Below, piece after piece: positions 44,904 to 54,777 of a stretch of DNA of 64,000 bases. The position numbers were made by a program, and so were the translations under genes. This stretch comes from Micromonospora parathelypteridis. GTDB taxonomy: Bacteria > Actinomycetota > Actinomycetes > Mycobacteriales > Micromonosporaceae. The notes below the pieces were generated by a model, which saw only the letters and a program-made list of their open reading frames with translations, was not told the origin of the DNA and made no database searches. The DNA is taken from contig NZ_JACHDP010000001.1 in the NCBI RefSeq assembly GCF_014201145.1, forward strand, positions 3,968,001 to 4,032,000. The letters run 5' to 3'. Numbering within the stretch: position 1 is the stretch's first letter; each line of letters starts with the position of its first letter.

Positions 44904-45379
44904 GCCGGATCCTTCGGTTCGGTTGGGCGTCCGGTCATCCGCGGGTCGTCCCCGCTGCCGATGACCTCGAGCAGGAACTCTCGGATCACCTGTGCCTTCA
45001 CCGGGTCGGCATCGACCGAGGTGAGTGGGCGTCCGGAGTGCATCAGTGCGCCGAGCGCGGCCACCCGCTCCCGTCCGGCGGGCGTGAGGGCGAGTCGGAT
45101 GCTGCGCCGGTCGCTGTCGTCGCGCTGGCGCTCGACCAGACCGTCGCGTTCGAGCGTGTCGACGATGCCGGTCAGGGTCGCCGGGCGGACGAACCCCTTC
45201 TCGGCGACCTCCCGGTGGGGCAGCTCGCCGTGTCGGGCGAGCGTCATCAGGGTGATCATGCCGGCCTGGGTGAGGCCGTGCTCCTCGGCGAGGTAGCGGT
45301 TCCACCGCTGCCCGACCAGGTGCCCGGCCACCACCAGTAGTCGGCCGAGAGGCACGTCCTGGAGCGTCACGAGTTCCAC
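44897..45379 (-). CDS. MarR family transcriptional regulator
   Basis: The protein (160 residues from the GTG at 45379) is a MarR winged-helix regulator with GLTQAGMITLMTLARHGELPHREVAEKGF...TLTGIVDTLERDGLV and a wing RDDSDRRSIRLALTPAGRE. It leads the exporter operon and is likely its repressor, released by a transported compound. A TAACCT box (45392-45387) seven bases before this GTG predicts leaderless transcription. A perfect palindrome upstream would block it. A TTG start at 45415 would run through the palindrome and is less likely. Confidence 0.88.
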   Translation of the reverse strand: MELVTLQDVPLGRLLVVAGHLVGQRWNRYLAEEHGLTQAGMITLMTLARHGELPHREVAEKGFVRPATLTGIVDTLERDGLVERQRDDSDRRSIRLALTPAGRERVAALGALMHSGRPLTSVDADPVKAQVIREFLLEVIGSGDDPRMTGRPTEPKDPAC

Positions 45380-45386
45380 GAAGAGC

Positions 45387-45410
45387 AGGTTAGCTCCCTG
45401 ATAGTCAGGG
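45387..45410 (-). promoter_or_regulatory. MarR operator and -10 box
   Basis: CCCTGA-N3-TCAGGG (45396-45410) is a perfect 15-base palindrome directly upstream of a TAACCT -10 box (45392-45387). It also spans the stop codon of the DoxX gene (45405-45407). It is a good candidate for the MarR protein binding site. Confidence 0.6.
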
Positions 45411-45851
45411 GCCAAACGAAATTACCGCCGCGGCGGCGACGAACGCGATCTGCAGGACGGTGCGCTGCCCGAGAGGGGTGACCGGGCGTCCGCCGAGGGT
45501 CAGCCGTCGACGTGCGGCCGAGACATTGGCCGGGAACATCGCGAGCATGAGCAGGGCGAGCCCGGCCGCGGCCAGGCGCGCGGTCGCGGGCACCAGCAGG
45601 CCGATCGCGCCGACCAGTTCCATCACCCCGGTGAGGGTGACCAGCAGGTCCGGCCGGGGCAGTCGAGGCGGGACCATGGCGATCAGGTCGGTACGGCGTT
45701 GACCGGCGAAGTGTGCGACGGCGGTCAGCGTGAACATCACGGCCAGTCCGACCCGCAGTGCGGGGTGCCAGCCGTCCAGTGCGGAGATACCGGCCAGGCC
45801 GGTCAGGCGGGCGAGCGCGGTGCCGACCAGTAGGGCGATCAGGGGTGCCAT
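45405..45851 (-). CDS. DoxX family membrane protein
   Basis: This 148-residue protein has four hydrophobic helices and the DoxX-like pattern (GWHPALRVGLAVMFTLTAVAHF, GVMELVGAIGLLVP). Family members are small membrane proteins, some tied to redox balance or thiol stress, and many neighbour TetR or MarR regulators. The ATG follows GAGGAGGA. Divergent from it is a TetR gene, with two matching palindromes between them, so it is the likely target of that regulator. Confidence 0.85.
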   Translation of the reverse strand: MAPLIALLVGTALARLTGLAGISALDGWHPALRVGLAVMFTLTAVAHFAGQRRTDLIAMVPPRLPRPDLLVTLTGVMELVGAIGLLVPATARLAAAGLALLMLAMFPANVSAARRRLTLGGRPVTPLGQRTVLQIAFVAAAAVISFGP

Positions 45852-45866
45852 CGAATCCTCCTCGGT

Positions 45867-45885
45867 AACTTGTCAGTGGCAAGTT
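45867..45885. promoter_or_regulatory. TetR operator 1 (imperfect)
   Basis: AACTTGTCAGTGGCAAGTT is a 19-base inverted repeat with one mismatch. It lies in the 80-base gap between the divergent DoxX and TetR genes and matches the second operator in the core TTGTCAnTGrCAAG. Confidence 0.7.
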
Positions 45886-45901
45886 TGCAGATCAAGGAGC
45901 C

Positions 45902-45920
45902 ATCTTGTCAATGACAAGAT
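45902..45920. promoter_or_regulatory. TetR operator 2 (perfect)
   Basis: ATCTTGTCAATGACAAGAT is a perfect 19-base inverted repeat, its centre 35 bases from that of operator 1 and 12 bases before the TetR start. Two such sites suggest repression of both divergent promoters. Confidence 0.75.
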
Positions 45921-45931
45921 AGGATTCGGGC

Positions 45932-46492
45932 ATGACCGAGACGCGCACCTACCACCACGGCGACCTGCGCCGGGCCCTCCTCGCCGCAGCGCTGGAGGCC
46001 ATCGAGGAGGTCGGGCCCACCGCGCTGAGCCTGCGCGACCTGGCCCGTCGGGCCGGCGTCTCGCACGCCGCGCCCGCACACCACTTCGGCGACAAGGCGG
46101 GCCTGCTCAGCGCCCTCGCCGCCCAGGGCTTCGACCGGTTGGCCCAGGCGCTGACCGCGACGGGTGACGACCTGCTGGAGGCGGGTGTGGCATACGTCGA
46201 CTTCGCCGTCGCACACCGCGCGTACTTCGAGGTGATGTTCCGGCCCGAGCTCTACCGGGCCGACGACGGCGAGCTGGTCGCCGCACGACAGCGCGCCCGA
46301 GCCGCGCTCGGCGCCGGGGTGGCCGCCCTACCCAGCGACGGCGCGCCCGCCGACACCGAGCGGGACGCGCTCGCCGCCTGGTCGATCGCCCACGGCTTCG
46401 CCACCCTCTGGCTGGCGGGCGCACTGCCGGCCCGGGTCGGTGACGACCCCCGCGAGGCGGCCCGCGCCGTGCTGCGCCGGCTGGCGAGCTGA
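45932..46492 (+). CDS. TetR/AcrR family regulator with WHG domain
   Basis: The 186-residue regulator has an N-terminal TetR helix-turn-helix (LLAAALEAIEEVGPTALSLRDLARRAGVSHAAPAHHFGDKAGLL pattern) and a ligand-binding part of the WHG class (AHRAYFEVMFRPELYR). It most likely represses itself and the divergent DoxX gene through the twin TTGTCAnTGaCAAG palindromes. The inducer is unknown. Confidence 0.92.
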   Translation: MTETRTYHHGDLRRALLAAALEAIEEVGPTALSLRDLARRAGVSHAAPAHHFGDKAGLLSALAAQGFDRLAQALTATGDDLLEAGVAYVDFAVAHRAYFEVMFRPELYRADDGELVAARQRARAALGAGVAALPSDGAPADTERDALAAWSIAHGFATLWLAGALPARVGDDPREAARAVLRRLAS

Positions 46493-46517
46493 GCAGCCCT
46501 CGACGCGGCGAAGAGCG

Positions 46518-48014
<1,497 letters not shown>

Positions 48015-48077
48015 TCACCGCCGTCGTTGCCGTTGGCCTGGTCCGGGTGGCGTCTCGGTGCCTGGTGTCAGGGTCGG

Positions 48078-48674
48078 TCAGCCCAACAGGAGAGCCGCGG
48101 CGAGCCCGGCCATCACGACGGCGATGATCGCGTCCAGCACCCGCCAGGCGACGGCACGGGCGAGCAGCGGCGCCAGGCGCTGCGCACCGGCGCCGAGCGC
48201 GGTGAACCAGACCGCGCTGGCCAGGGCGGCCCCGGCGCCGAAGACCCACCGGTGCGGGTGCTGTTGGGCCACGCCGCCGAGGAGCAGCACGGTGTCCAGG
48301 TAGACGTGGGGGTTCAGGTAGGTGAAGGCGACGCAGGCGAGCAGGGTCGCCCCCAACGTGGCCGGCGGCCGCTCGGTGGGCAGCAGGGCGCCGGGCCGGA
48401 GGGCGCGGCGGGCGGCGAGCGCCGCGTAGCAGAGGAGGAACGCCGCACCGCCCCAGCGGATCGCCGTCAGGAGGCCCGGTCGGCCCGTCACCAGTGAACC
48501 GACCCCGGCCACGCCCGCCATGATCAGCAGAGCGTCCGACGCGGCGCAGGTGAGCACCACGGGTACGACGTGCTCGCGACGCAGGCCCTGGCGCAGGACG
48601 AAGGCGTTCTGAGCGCCGATGGCGACGATGAGCGCGATGGAGATCGAGAAGCCGGCGACGGCGGAGGTGAGCAC
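48078..48674 (-). CDS. LysE/ArgO family amino acid exporter
   Basis: The 198-residue, six-helix exporter begins VLTSAVAGFSISIALIVAIGAQNAFVLRQGL, the signature of LysE/ArgO. It exports lysine or arginine when these build up. It is divergent from a LysG/ArgP-type regulator, exactly as in Corynebacterium lysE-lysG, so induction by basic amino acids is expected. The GTG start at 48674 overlaps GGAGGTGAG-like sequence on the opposite strand only, so its own ribosome site is not clear. Confidence 0.9.
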   Translation of the reverse strand: MLTSAVAGFSISIALIVAIGAQNAFVLRQGLRREHVVPVVLTCAASDALLIMAGVAGVGSLVTGRPGLLTAIRWGGAAFLLCYAALAARRALRPGALLPTERPPATLGATLLACVAFTYLNPHVYLDTVLLLGGVAQQHPHRWVFGAGAALASAVWFTALGAGAQRLAPLLARAVAWRVLDAIIAVVMAGLAAALLLG

Positions 48675-48743
48675 GGATCGACGCTAGAGCTGGCGACAGT
48701 CACCAGTCCAACTAAAGATTCTGACGCAACTTAAGCTGTGCTG

Positions 48744-49637
48744 ATGGACGGTCTCGATTCGGCGCAGCTTCGGACGCTCGCAGCGGTGGTGGCGGAGGGC
48801 AGCTTCGACGCGGCGGCCCGGCTGCTGCACGTCACGCCGTCGGCGGTGAGTCAACGGATCAAGGCGCTGGAGGAGACCGTCGGCCAGGTGCTGGTCCGCC
48901 GCGCCCGACCGTGTGTGGCAACCGACGCCGGCCGCCCGCTGCTGCGCCTGGCCGGCCAGCTCACGCTTCTCGAACGGGAGGCACTGGCCGACGCTCGCGG
49001 CCCGCTGGCCGGCGGCGGTCGCGTCCGCGTCGCCGTGGTGGTCAACGCGGACTCACTGGCCACCTGGTTTCCCACCGCGCTGGCCCGGTTGCCACAGCGG
49101 GCCGGGCTCTCGTTCGACCTGCGGCAGGACGATCAGGACCACACCGCCGAGCTGCTCCGTGACGGTTCGGTGACGGCGGCGGTCACCGCCCAGCGGGAGG
49201 CGGTGCAGGGCTGCCGGGTGCTACCGCTCGGAGCCATGCGATACCGCGCGCTGGCCACGCCGGAATTCGTGGCGTCCCACTTCGTCGGAGGGTTCACCGC
49301 TTCCGCGCTGGCGGGCGCGCCGCTGATCGTCTTCGACCGGAAGGATCGCGTGCAACACCGCTTCATCGAGGCGGTAGCGGGTCGGCCGCTCGACCCGCCG
49401 GTGCACTACGTGCCGTCGGTGCCGGCCGTCAGCGCGACGATCCGGCTCGGGTTGGGCTGGAGTATGGTGCCGGAACAGATCGCCCAGGCCGACCTCGCCG
49501 CCGGTGGCTGTGTCGACCTCGCGCCGGGCCGACACCTGGACGTCCCGCTCTACTGGCAGCACTGGCGGCTGGAGTCGGATGTGCTGAACGCCCTGACCGC
49601 CGCCGTCCGCGCGGTTGCCGCCGAGAACCTGCGCTGA
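48744..49637 (+). CDS. LysR family regulator of the LysG/ArgP type
   Basis: The protein (297 residues from the ATG at 48744) has the ArgP/LysG pattern: LDSAQLRTLAAVVAEGSFDAAARLLHVTPSAVSQRIKALE, then QREAVQGCRVLPLG and a GLGWSMVPE block in the effector domain. It should activate the divergent exporter when lysine or arginine is high. A TAAGCT box (48732-48737) lies six bases before this ATG, giving a leaderless message; a GTG at 48738 would sit on the box edge and is less likely. Confidence 0.9.
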   Translation: MDGLDSAQLRTLAAVVAEGSFDAAARLLHVTPSAVSQRIKALEETVGQVLVRRARPCVATDAGRPLLRLAGQLTLLEREALADARGPLAGGGRVRVAVVVNADSLATWFPTALARLPQRAGLSFDLRQDDQDHTAELLRDGSVTAAVTAQREAVQGCRVLPLGAMRYRALATPEFVASHFVGGFTASALAGAPLIVFDRKDRVQHRFIEAVAGRPLDPPVHYVPSVPAVSATIRLGLGWSMVPEQIAQADLAAGGCVDLAPGRHLDVPLYWQHWRLESDVLNALTAAVRAVAAENLR

Positions 49638-49641
49638 CCGC

Positions 49642-51393
49642 TCAGGCGATGGTGCAGATGGGGGCACCGGCGGTGATCACGGCACCGACCTCGGCGGTGA
49701 GCCCGCTGACCGTGCCCGCCTTGTGGGCGTGCAGCGGCTGCTCCATCTTCATCGCCTCCAACACCACCACCAGGTCGCCCTCGGCCACGGTGTCGCCGTC
49801 CGCCACCGCGATCTTGACGATGGTGCCCTGCATGGGCGAGGTGAGCGCGTCACCGCTGACCGGGGCGCCCGCCTTGGCTCCGCCGCCGCGTCGGGCCGGC
49901 TTACGGGTGGCGGGTGCCGCGGTGGTCGTACCCCCGCCGAAGCCGGCGGGGAGGCGGACCTCGATTCGCTTGCCACCCACCTCTACCACGACGGTCTCGC
50001 GCTCTGCCGGCGCCTCGGCGGCACCGGCGGCGGCGGCGAACGGCGGCACGGTGTTGTGGAATTCGGTCTCGATCCACCGGGTGTGCACGGTGAACGGCTC
50101 AGCGGTGAACGCCTCGTCCCGCACGACCAGTCGGTGGAACGGCAGCGCGGTGGCCATTCCGTCGACGACCATCTCGTCCAGCGCGCGGCGGGCACGCTCC
50201 AGCGCCTCGGTACGCGTCTCGCCAGTGATGATCACCTTGGCCAGCAACGAGTCGAAGTTGCCACCGATCACGTCCCCGGCCGAGATGCCGGTGTCGACCC
50301 GGACACCCGGGCCGGTGGGCAGTCGCAGCGCGGTGACCGTGCCGGGGGCGGGCAGGAAGTTGCGGCCCGGATCCTCGCCGTTGATCCGGAACTCGATCGA
50401 GTGCCCGCGCGGCGTCGGGTCCTCGGTGATCCGCAGCTTCTCACCGTCGGCGATCCGGAACTGCTCGCGCACCAGGTCGATGCCGGCGGTCTCCTCGGTG
50501 ACCGGGTGCTCGACCTGGAGTCGGGTGTTGACCTCCAGGAAGGAGATGGTGCCGTCCACGCCGACCAGGTACTCGACCGTGCCGGCGCCGTGGTAGCCGG
50601 CCTCGCGGCAGATCGCCTTGGCGCTGTCGTGGATCTGTGCCCGCTGCGCGTCGGTGAGGAACGGCGCGGGCGCCTCCTCCACGAGCTTCTGGTGCCGACG
50701 CTGCAGGGAGCAGTCCCGGGTGCCCACCACGATCACGTTGCCGTGCTGGTCGGCGAGGACCTGCGCCTCGACGTGCCGGGGCTGGTCCAGGTAGCGCTCG
50801 ACGAAGCACTCGCCCCGGCCGAACGCTGCGACCGCTTCGCGCGTGGCCGACTCGAAGAGCTGGGGGATCTCCTCCATGGTCCGGGCGACCTTGAGGCCGC
50901 GCCCGCCGCCGCCGAAGGCGGCCTTGATGGCGACCGGCAGGCCGTGGTCGACGGCGAACGCCATCACCTCGTCCGGGCTGGCGACCGGGTCCGGGGTGCC
51001 GGGGACCAGCGGGGCGCCAGCGCGCTGGGCGATGTGCCGGGCGGTGACCTTGTCGCCGAGGTCGCGGATCGCCTGCGGGGTGGGGCCGATCCAGGTCAGC
51101 CCGGCGTCGATGACCGCCTGGGCGAAGTCGGCGTTCTCGGACAGGAAGCCGTAGCCGGGGTGCACGGCGTCGGCGCCGGCCCGGGCGGCGACGTCGAGCA
51201 GCTTGTCGATGCGCAGGTACGTCTCGGTCGCGGTGTCCCCGTCGAGCGCGTACGCCTCGTCCGCGAGGGTGGCGTGCAGGGCCTCACGGTCGGAGTCCGC
51301 GTACACGGCGACGCTGCCCAGGCCGGCGTCGCGGCACGCACGGATCACCCGGACGGCGATCTCGCCGCGGTTGGCGATGAGTACCTTGCGCAC
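49642..51393 (-). CDS. accA: Acyl-CoA carboxylase alpha subunit (biotin carboxylase plus biotin carrier)
   Basis: This 583-residue AccA3-like protein starts with the biotin carboxylase domain ([30 protein letters not shown]-grasp loop, [14 protein letters not shown]). After a linker rich in Ala and Gly, it ends with a biotin carrier domain whose Lys in EAMKMEQPL is biotinylated. It feeds carboxybiotin to AccD-type beta subunits making malonyl-CoA or methylmalonyl-CoA. No beta subunit is in the window, but a probable epsilon subunit is at 58794-58988. The GTG at 51393 follows GGAGGAG; the upstream open frame is not used. Confidence 0.93.
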   Translation of the reverse strand: MRKVLIANRGEIAVRVIRACRDAGLGSVAVYADSDREALHATLADEAYALDGDTATETYLRIDKLLDVAARAGADAVHPGYGFLSENADFAQAVIDAGLTWIGPTPQAIRDLGDKVTARHIAQRAGAPLVPGTPDPVASPDEVMAFAVDHGLPVAIKAAFGGGGRGLKVARTMEEIPQLFESATREAVAAFGRGECFVERYLDQPRHVEAQVLADQHGNVIVVGTRDCSLQRRHQKLVEEAPAPFLTDAQRAQIHDSAKAICREAGYHGAGTVEYLVGVDGTISFLEVNTRLQVEHPVTEETAGIDLVREQFRIADGEKLRITEDPTPRGHSIEFRINGEDPGRNFLPAPGTVTALRLPTGPGVRVDTGISAGDVIGGNFDSLLAKVIITGETRTEALERARRALDEMVVDGMATALPFHRLVVRDEAFTAEPFTVHTRWIETEFHNTVPPFAAAAGAAEAPAERETVVVEVGGKRIEVRLPAGFGGGTTTAAPATRKPARRGGGAKAGAPVSGDALTSPMQGTIVKIAVADGDTVAEGDLVVVLEAMKMEQPLHAHKAGTVSGLTAEVGAVITAGAPICTIA

Positions 51394-51497
51394 CTTCGTG
51401 GCTCCTCCCGGGCAGGTTACTGACGGGGAGTGTATCGGCCGCCCAACTGGCCCTAACGATCGCTCAGTGTGGGATGCCGCACTGTGCCGCGACGCTG

Positions 51498-51513
51498 TAG
51501 TCAAACTTGGCTA
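51498..51513. promoter_or_regulatory. PadR-type operator 1
   Basis: TAGTCAA-AC-TTGGCTA is an inverted repeat with one mismatch, 14 bases before the padR start at 51527. A sister site lies at 52154-52169 before the exporter genes. Confidence 0.55.
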
Positions 51514-51526
51514 TTACGCTTGTCGG

Positions 51527-52156
51527 GTGTCTGCGACTCGAATGATGATCCTCGGTCTGGTGCGGTGGATGCAGCCCGTGCACGGCTACGACGTACGCCG
51601 CGAGCTGTTGAGCTGGAGCGCCGACAAATGGGCGAACGTGCAGCCAGGGTCGATCTACCACGCCCTGCGCAAGCTCACCGAGGAGGGACTGCTCCGCGCC
51701 GTCGCCACCGAGCAGGTGGGTGCCCGTCCGGCCCGGACCACCTACGAGGTGACCGCCACGGGCGAGGACGAGTTCGAGACGCTGCTGCGCAACCTCTGGT
51801 GGAACCTCAGCGAGCCAACCGACCCCTTCGCGGCGGCCTTCTCCTTCCTGCCGGCCATGCCGCGCGCCGAGGCCGCCGCGGCCCTGCGCAACCGGGCCAA
51901 TCTGCTGCGCGCTGGCGTCGAGTCGATGCGTGCCTCGCTCGAGTCGGACTGGGTGCGTAACCGGAAGCCGGCGCACGTGGGCTGGATGTTCGAGCTGTGG
52001 GCGGTGCGGGCGGAGGCGGAGATGGGGTGGTGCGAACGGATCGCGGAACGGATCGAGTCCGGTGTGTCGTACCTGCCTGCTGAGCTGGAGAACGTGGAGG
52101 GTTGGTCGGGCTGGAGGGAGCGCAGAGAGCCGCCGACCGAGGCCGACGCGGAATAA
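51527..52156 (+). CDS. PadR family regulator with C-terminal Vir_act_alpha-type domain
   Basis: The 209-residue protein has an N-terminal PadR winged helix (MQPVHGYDVRREL, NVQPGSIYHALRKLTEEGLL, RTTYEVTATGEDEF) and a long helical C-terminal domain that dimerises. It lies just upstream of a DrrAB-like exporter on the same strand. TAnTCAA-N2-TTGnCTA palindromes lie both before itself and over its own stop codon before the exporter. Repression of the exporter and of itself is the likely function. The GTG at 51527 was chosen because the conserved domain begins there. Confidence 0.88.
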   Translation: MSATRMMILGLVRWMQPVHGYDVRRELLSWSADKWANVQPGSIYHALRKLTEEGLLRAVATEQVGARPARTTYEVTATGEDEFETLLRNLWWNLSEPTDPFAAAFSFLPAMPRAEAAAALRNRANLLRAGVESMRASLESDWVRNRKPAHVGWMFELWAVRAEAEMGWCERIAERIESGVSYLPAELENVEGWSGWRERREPPTEADAE

Positions 52157-52169
52157 TCAACGTTGACTA
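52154..52169. promoter_or_regulatory. PadR-type operator 2, before the exporter genes
   Basis: TAATCAA-CG-TTGACTA overlaps the padR stop codon and has one mismatch between arms. It shares the TAnTCAA-N2-TTGnCTA form with operator 1. A candidate TAGCCT -10 box follows about 20 bases downstream. Confidence 0.6.
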
Positions 52170-52277
52170 GAGGAGTTATATCGCGTTAGCCTGCTGTCGG
52201 CACAGCGGGGGAGTGCGCCGTCCGGCGTCGTCCCACTCGACGGCCGGCGTGGCCGGCCCGACCGACCAGGAGCAGAA

Positions 52278-53237
52278 ATGATCGAGACCAGGGGGCTAAG
52301 GAAGTCGTTCCGCTCCCGCGCGGGTCGAGAGACGAAGACGGTGGACGCCGTGCGGGGCGTCAACCTTGAGGTCGCCGAGGGCGAGATCTTCGGCTTCCTC
52401 GGTCCGAACGGCGCAGGCAAGACCACCACGTTGCGGATGCTCGCCACGCTGATCGAGCCGGACGGTGGCGAGGCCACCATCGCGGGCGCCGACCTGCGCA
52501 AGGACCCGGCCGAGGTGCGCCGGCGGATCGGCTACGTCCCGCAGGGCGGCAGCACCTGGGACGAGTCCACCGCCCGTGAAGAGCTGGTCCTGCACGCCCG
52601 CATGTATGGCATCGGCAAGGCCGACGCGCAGCGGCGCGCGGCCCGCGCCCTGGATGCCTTCCAGCTCACCGAGTACGCCGACCGCAAATGCAGCACCTAC
52701 TCCGGCGGTCAGCGCCGGCGGGTGGAGATCGCGCTCGGCATCATCCACGAGCCGAAGATCGTCTTCCTGGACGAGCCCACCACCGGCCTCGACCCACAGA
52801 GCCGCGCCCACATGTGGGACGAGATCCGGCGGCTACGCGGCGACGGGATGACCGTCTTCATCACCACGCACTACCTGGACGAGGCCGACGCGCTCTGCGA
52901 CCGGATCGCGATCATGGACAACGGCGAGGTGGTGGCCGAGGGCACGCCGGCCGAGCTCAAGCGGGAAATCTCCGGCGACGTGGTGCTGGTCGGCCTCGAC
53001 CCGGCCGCCACTCCGCAGGCCACCAAGGCGCTCGACGGCGAGCTGTACGTCAACAAGCTGGAGACCGCCGATGAGGGCGGCCTGCGCCTCTACGTCGACG
53101 ACGGTGCCACCGCGATTCCGCAGGTGCTGCGCAGGCTCGACCACGCTGGGCTGGAGCTGCGCTCGATCGAGTTGCACCGACCCAGCCTGGACGACGTCTT
53201 TCTCACCAAGACCGGCCGCTCGCTGCGCGAGTCCTGA
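52278..53237 (+). CDS. ABC transporter ATPase, DrrA type
   Basis: The 319-residue ATPase has Walker A GPNGAGKTTT, signature YSGGQRRRVEIALG, Walker B IVFLDEPTTGLDP and the H-loop ITTHYLDEAD. A C-terminal extension of about 90 residues with the DVFLTKTGRSL end is typical of the daunorubicin resistance (DrrA) family. It powers the permease encoded 16 bases downstream, probably for drug or lipid export. The PadR gene upstream is the presumed regulator. Confidence 0.93.
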   Translation: MIETRGLRKSFRSRAGRETKTVDAVRGVNLEVAEGEIFGFLGPNGAGKTTTLRMLATLIEPDGGEATIAGADLRKDPAEVRRRIGYVPQGGSTWDESTAREELVLHARMYGIGKADAQRRAARALDAFQLTEYADRKCSTYSGGQRRRVEIALGIIHEPKIVFLDEPTTGLDPQSRAHMWDEIRRLRGDGMTVFITTHYLDEADALCDRIAIMDNGEVVAEGTPAELKREISGDVVLVGLDPAATPQATKALDGELYVNKLETADEGGLRLYVDDGATAIPQVLRRLDHAGLELRSIELHRPSLDDVFLTKTGRSLRES

Positions 53238-53253
53238 CCCCCGGAGACGACTC

Positions 53254-54009
53254 ATGAAATTCGCCCGTGACACATGGCTGATCTTCCAGCGCCAGACTCA
53301 ACTCCTGCTGCGCAACCCGGTCTGGGTCTTCGTCGGCGTGTTCCAGCCGGTCATGTACCTGCTGCTCTTCGCCCCGCTGCTCAAGCCGGCACTCAACGCG
53401 CCCACCCAGGCCGCCGCCTACAAGATCTTCGTACCCGGTCTGTTGGTGCTGCTCGCGATCTTCGGCGGCCTTTTCCAGGGCTTCGGCCTGATCGCCGAGC
53501 TGCGCGCCGGTGTCATCGAACGCTCCCGGGTCACCCCGATCAGCCGTCTCGCCCTGCTGCTCGGCCGCTCGCTGCGCGACGTGGTCTCGCTCCTCGTGCA
53601 GGCGGTCATCATCACCCTGCTGGCGCTCCTGTTCGACCTGCGGGTGTTCCTCGGTGACCTGCTGCTGGCGTACCTGATGCTCGCCCTGATCGCCCTCATG
53701 ACCTCGGCCGTCTCCTACGGCGTCGCCCTCAAGGTCAAGAGCGAGGACGCGCTGGCCCCCCTGATGAACACCGTGGCGCAGCCGGTGCTGCTGCTGTCCG
53801 GCATCCTGCTGCCGCTGACCTTCGCACCCGGCTGGTTGCAGGGCGTCGCCAACTGGAACCCGTTCTCCTGGGCGGTCGACGGCACCCGGGCGCTGTTCGC
53901 CGGTGACCTGGGCAGCGACAAGGTCTGGCAGGGCCTGAGCATCACCGCGGTCCTCGCGGCGCTGGGCGTCTACTGGGCCGCCCGGCAGTTCGCCCGCAGC
54001 GTCCGCTGA
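53254..54009 (+). CDS. ABC-2 type permease, DrrB type
   Basis: The 251-residue permease has six membrane helices, starting with VWVFVGVFQPVMYLLLFAPLL. The ABC-2 signature region VAQPVLLLSGILLPLTFAPGWLQGVANWNPFSWAVDGTR precedes the last helix. It forms the export channel with the DrrA-like ATPase. The ATG at 53254 follows GGAG; an open frame reaching further upstream into the ATPase gene is not used. A strong terminator follows. Confidence 0.92.
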   Translation: MKFARDTWLIFQRQTQLLLRNPVWVFVGVFQPVMYLLLFAPLLKPALNAPTQAAAYKIFVPGLLVLLAIFGGLFQGFGLIAELRAGVIERSRVTPISRLALLLGRSLRDVVSLLVQAVIITLLALLFDLRVFLGDLLLAYLMLALIALMTSAVSYGVALKVKSEDALAPLMNTVAQPVLLLSGILLPLTFAPGWLQGVANWNPFSWAVDGTRALFAGDLGSDKVWQGLSITAVLAALGVYWAARQFARSVR

Positions 54010-54039
54010 CCCGACCGGTTCGCGGGCTGCGTTCGTGGT

Positions 54040-54074
54040 TGTCGGGGTGTCCGTCTTGGGAGGACACCCCGACA
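54040..54074. terminator. Bidirectional terminator after the exporter operon
   Basis: A perfect 13-base stem (TGTCGGGGTGTCC/GGACACCCCGACA) with a nine-base loop lies between the stop of the permease gene and the stop of the convergent methyltransferase gene. Confidence 0.85.
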
Positions 54075-54123
54075 TCCTCGTCTGTGGCTGGCCTGCTTCC
54101 TGGGGCTCGATGCTTCCCGGTGC

Positions 54124-54777
54124 TCAGCGCACCCGAGCGAGGGTCAGGCCGTCCGCGATCGGCAGCATCACCGGGTCCACCCGTACGTCGGCGAGGACCT
54201 CGTCGTTGAAAGCGGCGATGGCCCGATCGTTGGCGTCCCGCGGAGCGATCACCCGGCCACCGCGCAGCACGTTGTCGACGGCGATCACTCCGCCCGGCCG
54301 CATCCGGGGCACCAGCTCCGCCCAGTAGACCGGGTATCCGGTCTTGTCCGCGTCGATGAACGCGAAGTCCAGGTGGCGCTCGTACGGCAGCTCCCGCAGC
54401 CTGTCCCCGGCCGGACCGATGCGCAGGTCGATCCGGTCCTGCACGCCGGCCCGTTCCCAGTAGCGCCGGGCGATGCCGGTGAACTCCTCGGAAATGTCGA
54501 AGCAGGTCAGCCGCCCACCCTCGGGCAACCCGCGGGCGATCGCCAGCGACGAGAGCCCGGTGAACGTGCCGACCTCGACGGCCTGCCGCACGTCGAGCAG
54601 TCGGGTGAGGAACGTCAGAAAGGCGGCCTGCTCCGGGGCCACCTGCATGGTGGCGTGTTCCGGCAGCACCGAGCGGGTCTCCTCGGCCAGGTCCCGGATG
54701 ATCTCGTCCGGTGGGGAGCCGTGTGCGATCAGGTAGGCGTGCAGCTCGTCGGTGAGCGGGATCGACTTGGTGGTCAT
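54124..54777 (-). CDS. SAM-dependent O-methyltransferase (CCoAOMT-like family)
   Basis: The 217-residue enzyme shows the class I fold of the catechol/caffeoyl-CoA O-methyltransferase family: VEVGTFTGLSSLAIA as the SAM motif, RLTCFDISEEF, and LDFAFIDADKTGYPVYW for metal binding. It would methylate a hydroxyl on an aromatic or related compound, with Mg as cofactor. The substrate cannot be told. Its start overlaps the maf stop by four bases, so the two are co-translated. Confidence 0.92.
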   Translation of the reverse strand: MTTKSIPLTDELHAYLIAHGSPPDEIIRDLAEETRSVLPEHATMQVAPEQAAFLTFLTRLLDVRQAVEVGTFTGLSSLAIARGLPEGGRLTCFDISEEFTGIARRYWERAGVQDRIDLRIGPAGDRLRELPYERHLDFAFIDADKTGYPVYWAELVPRMRPGGVIAVDNVLRGGRVIAPRDANDRAIAAFNDEVLADVRVDPVMLPIADGLTLARVR

